In this document: positions 1 through 3,480 of the stretch, in pieces | Layout of the letters: the number at the start of each line of letters is the position of its first letter | Position numbering within the stretch: the stretch's first letter is position 1 | Assembly: GCA_028706735.1 (NCBI GenBank) | Contig: JAQTVS010000171.1 | Coordinates: 1-6,192 of the forward strand | Direction: 5' to 3' | Source: Thiomonas sp. | GTDB taxonomy: Bacteria > Pseudomonadota > Gammaproteobacteria > Burkholderiales > Burkholderiaceae_C | Length of the DNA stretch: 6,192 nt | Program-made: the position numbers and the translations under genes | The notes under the pieces: model-generated | Database searches by the model: none | Told to the model about the DNA's origin: nothing | What the model saw: only the letters and a program-made list of their open reading frames with translations

Positions 1-134
1 CGTCGGTAGCGGAAGGCGCGATTGACCCGGAGACCGGAAAGCTGCTGATCGACTGCATCCAGTCGGTTGCGGGCATCCGCGCCGTTGATGAACTGGAAGC
101 GCGCCTTATCGCGCTGGAGGAAAAGAACCAATGA
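1..134 (+). CDS. C-terminal end of an unrecognised protein, cut by the window edge
   Basis: The reading frame is open from the window edge (first complete codon at 3) to TGA at 132-134, giving about 43 residues. The visible tail is acidic and helical in character, ending in a Leu/Glu/Ala-rich segment (ELEARLIALEEKNQ) that looks like a short amphipathic or coiled-coil helix. Tails of this kind, with an 'EGxIxPxxGxLL' stretch followed by 'ELEARLxALE', occur in small phage or island proteins such as the DUF5681 type. That is a resemblance from memory and not an identification. The stop overlaps the next start as ATGA at 131-134, so the gene is probably the upstream member of the same translationally coupled run. 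Function unknown. Confidence 0.6.
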   Translation, partial: SVAEGAIDPETGKLLIDCIQSVAGIRAVDELEARLIALEEKNQ

Positions 135-343
135 GCATCTACGACACCGACAGCATTCCCTTTTACGGCTGGGGTCGGCCAAAGATCGAACGCCCGATAG
201 ACACACCACAGGGGCAAGCCGACCTCAAGCTGATCGTCAATGTCTGCTATGAGGCGATTTTGAAGTGCGACGACCCAGCAGTGCGCTATCAGGCCGCGCG
301 CCTGTTGCAAGCAATCGGCCCGATGAAAGGAACGCTCCAATGA
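131..343 (+). CDS. Small hypothetical protein, 70 aa, in phage-like gene run
   Basis: The ATG at 131 overlaps the upstream stop (ATGA) and is preceded by a good Shine-Dalgarno sequence, GGAGG at about 116-120. The 70-residue product has a Pro/Arg-rich N-terminal part (FYGWGRPKIERPIDTP) and a C-terminal helical part with Ala-Ala-Arg-Leu-Leu. It has no signal peptide, membrane segment or cysteine motif. Its own stop overlaps the next start by ATGA at 340-343. Coupled overlaps on both sides make it a convincing gene despite its size. I do not recognise the family. The position in a run of same-strand mini-genes suggests a prophage or island accessory gene. Confidence 0.65.
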   Translation: MSIYDTDSIPFYGWGRPKIERPIDTPQGQADLKLIVNVCYEAILKCDDPAVRYQAARLLQAIGPMKGTLQ

Positions 344-519
344 AGAATGACAACCTCGACCACGAGAACCGCCCGGTCAAGTACGGCATCACGCCTGACG
401 AGTTGCGCCAGATTCAACAGCGCCGTATTGAGGCGCATGCAGCCCGTGAGACCAGCGACGCGCTGAACCTGCTCCGCGCGGTCAAGATGGGCGCGGCGTT
501 GCGCGAGTCTCAGGACTAA
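340..519 (+). CDS. Small hypothetical charged protein, 59 aa
   Basis: I chose ATG at 340, not the upstream in-frame ATG at 265, because it forms an ATGA overlap with the preceding stop and has AAAGGAA at 325-331 at suitable spacing. The 59-residue product is very polar (Asp, Glu, Arg, Gln, His). Its central segment (TPDELRQIQQRRIEAHAARE) reads as one long amphipathic helix, and a second helix follows (ALNLLRAVKMGAAL). It has no cysteines and no membrane segment. It may be a small DNA- or protein-binding accessory factor, but nothing in the sequence shows what it binds. It lies 4 bases before the next gene, consistent with one operon. Confidence 0.6.
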   Translation: MKNDNLDHENRPVKYGITPDELRQIQQRRIEAHAARETSDALNLLRAVKMGAALRESQD

Positions 520-523
520 CCAC

Positions 524-751
524 ATGAGCATCAGCAGCGCCAAAGGCATGCTCGCCCGCCTCAAGCACTTGGAGCGCTCGCGGGGTGCGACTGACGAGAT
601 GCGAGGCTGGGTCAGTGACATGCTCGGTGCTGCCATTGCTGACGGTCGCATGTGCCCGGTCGATGGCCCTGTGGTGCGGCATTGCGTGTTGAACTGGATC
701 GACGACGGCACCGCACGCGCCGGGACTGCTGGCTGGGGCTTGCTGCGATGA
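524..751 (+). CDS. Small hypothetical protein, 75 aa
   Basis: The ATG at 524 follows the upstream stop by 4 bases, with AGGA at about 512-515 as the ribosome binding site. The 75-residue product starts with a basic helix (SSAKGMLARLKHLERSR), continues with 'EMRGWVSDMLGAAIADGRM' and then a short region with single Cys residues and a WIDDG segment. It has no membrane segment or signal peptide. The stop overlaps the next start (ATGA at 748-751). The gene belongs to the run that begins at the window edge. No family is recognised, and a prophage or island function is inferred only from the gene arrangement. Confidence 0.6.
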   Translation: MSISSAKGMLARLKHLERSRGATDEMRGWVSDMLGAAIADGRMCPVDGPVVRHCVLNWIDDGTARAGTAGWGLLR

Positions 752-990
752 AGCCAAATTTCCAAGGCTTCGTAGAGCCTCGTATGTGGCCGCAGGACGA
801 CGGAGCGCGGCGCGAACCCGTGCTTGATGCTGACCACAAGCCGCCGCGCGTGGTGCGCTATGTCGGCTGGCGGAAGTGCATGCGGTGTGGTCAGCTCTTT
901 TGGTCGGAGGACGTGCAGCGCTTGCGCCTTTGCACGCCGCAACCGAACCGGCAAGGATGCAGGAGCAGGCAAGACGACGACGGTATCTGA
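748..990 (+). CDS. Small four-cysteine, zinc-ribbon-like protein, 80 aa
   Basis: I chose ATG at 748 because it overlaps the preceding stop (ATGA); the frame itself is open further upstream. The 80-residue product has a polar N-terminal half rich in Pro, Asp and Arg. Its C-terminal half contains four cysteines, C44, C47, C62 and C71, arranged C-x2-C-x14-C-x8-C within 'WRKCMRCGQLFW...LRLC'. A CxxC knuckle followed by aromatic residues and a later pair of Cys is typical of small zinc ribbons that bind nucleic acid. Zinc binding is inferred. Many phages and integrated elements encode such mini-proteins next to replication or regulatory genes, but I cannot assign a specific role. It is the last convincing gene of the run. 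Confidence 0.6.
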   Translation: MKPNFQGFVEPRMWPQDDGARREPVLDADHKPPRVVRYVGWRKCMRCGQLFWSEDVQRLRLCTPQPNRQGCRSRQDDDGI

Positions 991-1319
991 AAAACCCTGC
1001 ACCGCCCTTATCGTCGTCAGCGGTGCAGTGGCGCGCAGTCCCGGAGAAGCTGCGCCGTCCCATCGAAAACCGTTGGACGTTAATCAAACGGACTCAGCCA
1101 GGAACGGGGCCACTCCTACCCGTGCGACCTGGCCTTCAACGGGTGCCGCTGGCACCCGTTGTCGTTTGTGCGGCTGCGCGAGCGCTGCGGGCGGCTGGGG
1201 CGACGATCACCACACTGCCGCCGCTAGGGTACTGGCGAGCACGGCACGCAGCCTGTAGCGGCGCGCATGCCAGCGGGCAAGGAACGACAAACACGGAGTT
1301 ATTCGGGCTTGCCCGCTAA
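957..1319 (+). CDS. Doubtful ORF, 120 aa, possibly overlapping the previous gene
   Basis: This frame is open from ATG at 957 to TAA at 1317-1319 and would overlap the preceding gene by 34 bases. The first part is strongly basic and looks plausible (QEQARRRRYLKNP, then a W-x-AVPEKLRRPIENRW segment). The second part is rich in Ala, Gly, Arg and Pro and resembles out-of-frame translation of GC-rich DNA. The ribosome binding site is poor, with AAGG directly abutting the start. Two strong inverted repeats (1137-1161 and 1272-1317) lie inside it. It is either a small gene of unknown function or non-coding DNA after the end of the operon. No family is recognised. Confidence 0.3.
   Translation: MQEQARRRRYLKNPAPPLSSSAVQWRAVPEKLRRPIENRWTLIKRTQPGTGPLLPVRPGLQRVPLAPVVVCAAARALRAAGATITTLPPLGYWRARHAACSGAHASGQGTTNTELFGLAR
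1137..1161 (+). terminator. Perfect hairpin, candidate transcription terminator or protein-binding dyad
   Basis: An 11-base perfect inverted repeat (CAACGGGTGCC at 1137-1147 and GGCACCCGTTG at 1151-1161) surrounds a 3-base loop, GCT. This is a very stable stem 147 bases after the stop of the zinc-ribbon-like gene. The sequence just after it contains only short T runs (TCGTTTGTG), so as an intrinsic terminator it is imperfect. Termination of the small-gene run is the simplest role; a protein operator is the alternative. Confidence 0.4.
1272..1317. repeat. Inverted repeat, 10-base arms, 26-base spacer
   Basis: AGCGGGCAAG at 1272-1281 is matched exactly in reverse complement by CTTGCCCGCT at 1308-1317. 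The 26-base spacer is rich in A and T compared with the flanks. It lies between the small-gene run and the restriction gene. It could be a transcript hairpin, an operator or a boundary of the restriction-modification module; the sequence does not decide between these. Confidence 0.4.
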
Positions 1320-1383
1320 GGGCTTGGCGCTGCTGTGGTTAGGTCGGCAACACCTACAAGACATAAGCACAGCGTAATAAATC

Positions 1384-1410
1384 GCCTTCGGTTCTTCTCT
1401 TGAAGAAGGC
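1384..1410. promoter_or_regulatory. Nested dyad upstream of the restriction gene
   Basis: Two overlapping dyads sit here. GCCTTC (1384-1389) pairs with GAAGGC (1405-1410), and TTCTTC (1392-1397) pairs with GAAGAA (1402-1407). Because the right arms overlap, the two pairings would be alternatives in RNA, and in DNA the block forms an imperfect palindrome. It lies 38 to 64 bases before the preferred start of the nuclease gene. A regulator binding site is possible. It does not resemble a controller-protein box that I know. Confidence 0.25.
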
Positions 1411-1417
1411 CAAGATT

Positions 1418-1423
1418 TATGAT
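1418..1423 (+). promoter_or_regulatory. Candidate -10 element for the restriction gene
   Basis: TATGAT matches the sigma-70 -10 consensus at 5 of 6 positions, in a locally AT-rich stretch. A transcript from it would start around 1430 and give a short leader to the ATG at 1448. No good -35 hexamer stands 16-18 bases upstream, so the promoter would be weak or activator-dependent. Weak expression would be tolerable for a restriction nuclease. If used, it would exclude the upstream TTG start. Confidence 0.25.
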
Positions 1424-1447
1424 CGAGCTTTTGGCTATGGCTCGCTC

Positions 1448-2116
1448 ATGAAAATTGCGGAAACCGTTGTCCTGCTCAGTCGGGGCGCATTTGCACAGTC
1501 GGCGGAATGGAAGGCTATCCGTGAAACGATCCATGCGGCCATTGTGCAAGCTGAATGGCCCGTAGGCACAGGCTCTTTCACGATTCACCCGCAGAGTGGT
1601 AAGAAGTCCGGTGAGGGTAACGGGGTCGTACCGATCAAGGCCAAGCCCATGAAAGTCCTTAAGGATGCTGGATGGACTTTGGAGTACCCGTGGGAGGTGG
1701 CGACCAAGACCGGCGTCACTGCTGACAAACGCAAGGGCACGCGCCCCGGTGACATTGACGCTGCAAAGCTGTTCGATCAGGGGCTTGTGGTCGTCGAATG
1801 GGAAACCGGCAACATCAGTTCATCCCATCGGGCCATCAACAAAATGGCGCTGGGCTTGGTGGCGAAGAAGTGCATCGCCGGGGTGCTGGTCGTGCCGAAC
1901 ATGAAGCTGGCGCAGTATCTGACTGACCGTATCGGCAACATTGAAGAGATCCGGCCCTATATCCCGCTGTGGGAAAACCTCAGCGTGGCGGAAGGTGTCT
2001 TGGAGCTTGTAGTCATCGAGCAGGACGGAGAGAGCACCGACAGCCCGAAGATTCCGAAAGGCAAGGATGGCCGCGCAGCAGAAGGCATGCTGGCCACCCT
2101 CATTCAGAAAAGCTAG
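1448..2116 (+). CDS. BamHI-like type II restriction endonuclease
   Basis: The protein is a close relative of BamHI, the PD-(D/E)XK-fold homodimeric nuclease that cuts GGATCC. Shared blocks in order are FTI, NGVVPIK, a G-x-ID segment, the E-x-ETGNISS-x-HR-x2-NK-x3-GL core, LA-x-YLTDR-x-xN-x-EE-x2-PY, and the C-terminal IPKG-x-DG. Numbering from ATG 1448, the BamHI catalytic residues E77, D94, E111 and E113 correspond to E79, D104, E117 and E119. The base-contact and backbone residues N116, S118, R122 and D154-R155 correspond to N122, S124, R128 and D160-R161. GGATCC specificity is therefore likely, by inference. ATG 1448 gives 222 aa, close to BamHI's 213, and aligns the N-termini. A TTG at 1400 would add 16 residues but has no ribosome binding site. 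The gene converges on its methyltransferase, their stops overlapping at CTAG 2113-2116. No controller gene is nearby. Codon use is less GC-rich than in the rph-hemW block, which fits acquisition by transfer. Confidence 0.93.
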   Translation: MKIAETVVLLSRGAFAQSAEWKAIRETIHAAIVQAEWPVGTGSFTIHPQSGKKSGEGNGVVPIKAKPMKVLKDAGWTLEYPWEVATKTGVTADKRKGTRPGDIDAAKLFDQGLVVVEWETGNISSSHRAINKMALGLVAKKCIAGVLVVPNMKLAQYLTDRIGNIEEIRPYIPLWENLSVAEGVLELVVIEQDGESTDSPKIPKGKDGRAAEGMLATLIQKS

Positions 2117-3063
2117 CCCTCGACGTGATCGGTGTTGTTGTGATGGGCAATGTCGTCGTCCAGCAGTCGCTCCTTGATCTGCTGGGCGAAGTCGAGTTCG
2201 ATGCCGATCCAGAAGCGATCTTTCTTCTCGCACACTGCAAACGTAGTCCCTGACCCGCCAAACGGGTCAAGCACGGTTTCGCCCTCCACGGTACTCATTT
2301 CAACCACGCGGTCGAGCAGCTTGGTCGAGAGCGCGTTTGCTGGGCGATCCTTTGACTTGAATTTCCAGTGCCTCACTGGCGGAATGTCTGTCCAGACGTC
2401 CTTGAGATTGACGCCCAGCGGGTTCATGGCGTGCCGATGACCGCCGTAGTCCTTGATTTCGCCGCCGCAGTGCCTGCACACCTCAATGGGCGTGCGTATC
2501 TTGCGGAAGGTCTTAGGCTTACCTTTGCTGAAGTACAGCAGGGAATAGTGACTCGGATACAGCCGCCCAGCGATGGGCATCGTGGAATTCACCGCAACCG
2601 TGATGTCGTGACGGAAGGTTAGCCCCTTCTCCATCAGGTAAGCGCCAAGAACGATGTTCCAGCGCGGCAGGTTGTAGAGGAACAGGGAGCCGCCGGGTTT
2701 CAGTACCCGGATGCACTCGTCTAACCACGCCTTGCACCATTCGACGTACTTGTGTTCGGGAAGGTTGTCCTTGGCCTTGGCACCGTACTTCTTGTCCAGG
2801 TTGAAAGGCGGGTCAGCAAATACCGTGTCAATCGAACCCGCCTTGATATGGGGCAGTACCGCTAGGCAGTCGCCATCGAAAAGCGCACCGTGAGCGGACT
2901 GGAAAAAGGGTTCCTGAGCGGGGTCTAGGTAGGTCGCCAGATCGAACGGGGCGAGTTTGTCCTTGATGCGCTTGCTCTTGGCAGCGATCTTGACTGTCTC
3001 TTGTTCAGGAAATAGGTCCAGCACCTCTCGCATTACTAACTCGCTCATCTGTATCTCGCTCAT
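2113..3063 (-). CDS. Type II DNA methyltransferase, beta-class amino-methyltransferase
   Basis: This enzyme transfers a methyl group from S-adenosylmethionine to an exocyclic amino group in DNA and presumably protects sites cut by the adjacent BamHI-like nuclease. Motif IV, DPPF, is at residues 84-87 and the AdoMet-binding motif I, DPFGGSGTT, at 266-274. Motif IV preceding motif I defines the beta class (N6_N4_Mtase family). LKPGGSLFLY (121-130) and the RPANALSTKLLDR segment (240-252) are also typical. A small metal-knuckle-like insert has C196, C199, H209 and H211. The length of 316 aa is usual for the class. The product could be N4-methylcytosine, as for M.BamHI, or N6-methyladenine; DPPF leans towards adenine but is not decisive. 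The ATG at 3061-3063 is preceded by AGGTGATGGA. A second in-frame ATG at 3046-3048 lies in a direct repeat of ATGAGCGAG and is an alternative start. The nuclease gene is immediately downstream and convergent. Confidence 0.92.
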   Translation of the reverse strand: MSEIQMSELVMREVLDLFPEQETVKIAAKSKRIKDKLAPFDLATYLDPAQEPFFQSAHGALFDGDCLAVLPHIKAGSIDTVFADPPFNLDKKYGAKAKDNLPEHKYVEWCKAWLDECIRVLKPGGSLFLYNLPRWNIVLGAYLMEKGLTFRHDITVAVNSTMPIAGRLYPSHYSLLYFSKGKPKTFRKIRTPIEVCRHCGGEIKDYGGHRHAMNPLGVNLKDVWTDIPPVRHWKFKSKDRPANALSTKLLDRVVEMSTVEGETVLDPFGGSGTTFAVCEKKDRFWIGIELDFAQQIKERLLDDDIAHHNNTDHVEG

Positions 3064-3207
3064 TCATGTCCATCACCTGCCACTTGGGCCGCTCTGGCTA
3101 TGTTACTGGCCTTGCCGAGCTGGGCCTAGGCGGCGGCTGCATGAACCTGCCGATACCCCGCGATCAGTTACGGTGTGCTTACGGGGTACAAATTCGCCAC
3201 CAAGAAG

Positions 3208-3230
3208 AAAGCCCCGACTGGCGGGGCTTT
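3208..3230 (-). terminator. Intrinsic terminator downstream of tRNA-Ser
   Basis: AAAGCCCCG (3208-3216) and CGGGGCTTT (3222-3230) form a perfect 9-base stem around a 5-base loop. On the minus strand the stem is followed by a T-rich tract (reverse complement of CAAGAAGAAA). On the plus strand it is followed by TTTTCATCTTTTTT, so it could work in both directions. It lies about 60 bases after the 3' end of the minus-strand tRNA-Ser and before the methyltransferase gene. It would insulate the methyltransferase from tRNA transcription. The gap 3064-3290 otherwise holds no convincing gene. Confidence 0.8.
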
Positions 3231-3290
3231 TCATCTTTTTTCACAAGCTCTTTGCGTGCCCGCTGAACTACGCTAAGTGCTTGTTTTTAT

Positions 3291-3378
3291 TGGCGGAAGC
3301 TCAGGGATTCGAACCCTGGAACCCTTGCGGGTTGCCGGTTTTCAAGACCGGTGCAATCGACCACTCTGCCAAGCTTCC
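3291..3378 (-). tRNA. tRNA-Ser (anticodon UGA), CCA encoded
   Basis: The reverse complement folds as a class II tRNA. The acceptor stem is GGAAGCT with AGCTTCC, the discriminator base is G73 and the terminal CCA is encoded (TGG at 3291-3293 on the plus strand). The anticodon arm is ACCGGT-CTTGAAA-ACCGGC with anticodon TGA, which decodes UCA and related serine codons. The long variable arm has an AACCC/GGGTT stem closed by a GCAA tetraloop, as expected for serine, and the T arm is CAGGG-TTCGAAT-CCCTG. The gene is 88 bases including CCA and shows no defect. It lies 7 bases downstream of a partial copy of itself, and a terminator follows. I infer that it belongs to an inserted element and replaced a disrupted host copy. 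Confidence 0.95.
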
Positions 3379-3426
3379 TACAACTGTTTTCAAGACCGGT
3401 GCAATCGACCACTCTGCCACGCTTCC
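3338..3426. repeat. Direct repeat of 34-41 bases, candidate att-type junction
   Basis: Positions 3338-3378 and 3386-3426 are direct repeats with a 48-base period. The first 34 bases are identical (3338-3371 and 3386-3419), followed by one mismatch (3372 A versus 3420 C) and six more identical bases. The repeat is the 5' half of tRNA-Ser. The inner boundary at the anticodon stem is the likely recombination edge between backbone and inserted DNA. Confidence 0.75.
3386..3426 (-). pseudogene. 5'-half remnant of tRNA-Ser (UGA)
   Basis: On the minus strand this stretch repeats the 5' half of the neighbouring tRNA-Ser, from acceptor base 1 through the D arm and anticodon loop to the first base of the 3' anticodon stem. 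There is 1 mismatch in 41 bases: acceptor position 7 is G here and T in the intact gene. After ...TTGAAAAC the sequence changes to AGTTGTA, and no 3' half follows, so the remnant cannot make a tRNA. A break at the anticodon loop matches a common crossover site of tyrosine recombinases in tRNA genes. It is probably the host half left at an integration junction; an unequal tandem duplication is the alternative. Confidence 0.85.
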
Positions 3427-3431
3427 GATGC

Positions 3432-3452
3432 TTGGCCCGGCATGCGGGCCAA
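3432..3452 (-). other. Hairpin between hemW and the tRNA remnant
   Basis: TTGGCCCG (3432-3439) and CGGGCCAA (3445-3452) form an 8-base perfect stem with loop GCATG. It has no T tract on the minus strand, so it is not a typical intrinsic terminator. It would lie in the 5' leader of a transcript starting at the candidate promoter just upstream. A role in RNA processing or as a remnant of a hemW terminator is possible. Confidence 0.4.
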
Positions 3453-3453
3453 A

Positions 3454-3470
3454 CGCGCATTGTATGCGCG
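3454..3470 (-). promoter_or_regulatory. Candidate stable-RNA promoter: -10 element inside a GC-rich dyad
   Basis: On the minus strand the -10-like hexamer TACAAT (plus-strand positions 3459-3464) matches 5 of 6 consensus bases and is followed by GC-rich discriminator sequence (GCGCG), as is common in tRNA promoters. It sits in a perfect dyad of 7-base arms, CGCGCAT and ATGCGCG, around 3 bases. No clear -35 hexamer is visible at 16-18 bases, and that region overlaps the end of hemW. A transcript would run through the 5'-half remnant and then the intact tRNA-Ser. Confidence 0.4.
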
Positions 3471-3480
3471 CGCCGCAACG

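Noticed and set aside
289..1087. Minus-strand ORFs of 237 and 201 residues over the small-gene run
   Set aside because: Their products are Arg/Ala/Pro-rich and lack motifs, while the plus strand has coupled starts and ribosome binding sites throughout.
1400..1447. TTG start extending the nuclease by 16 residues
   Set aside because: There is no ribosome binding site, it lies upstream of the best -10 candidate, and BamHI aligns best from the ATG at 1448.
1316..1588. 90-residue minus-strand ORF at the nuclease 5' end, considered as a controller or antitoxin
   Set aside because: It shows no helix-turn-helix pattern and is antisense to the conserved nuclease N-terminus.
3066..3266. 66-residue plus-strand ORF between the methyltransferase and the tRNA
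   Set aside because: There is no ribosome binding site, the C-terminal third is the translated terminator hairpin, and no family is recognised. It could be a decayed gene fragment, but nothing proves it.
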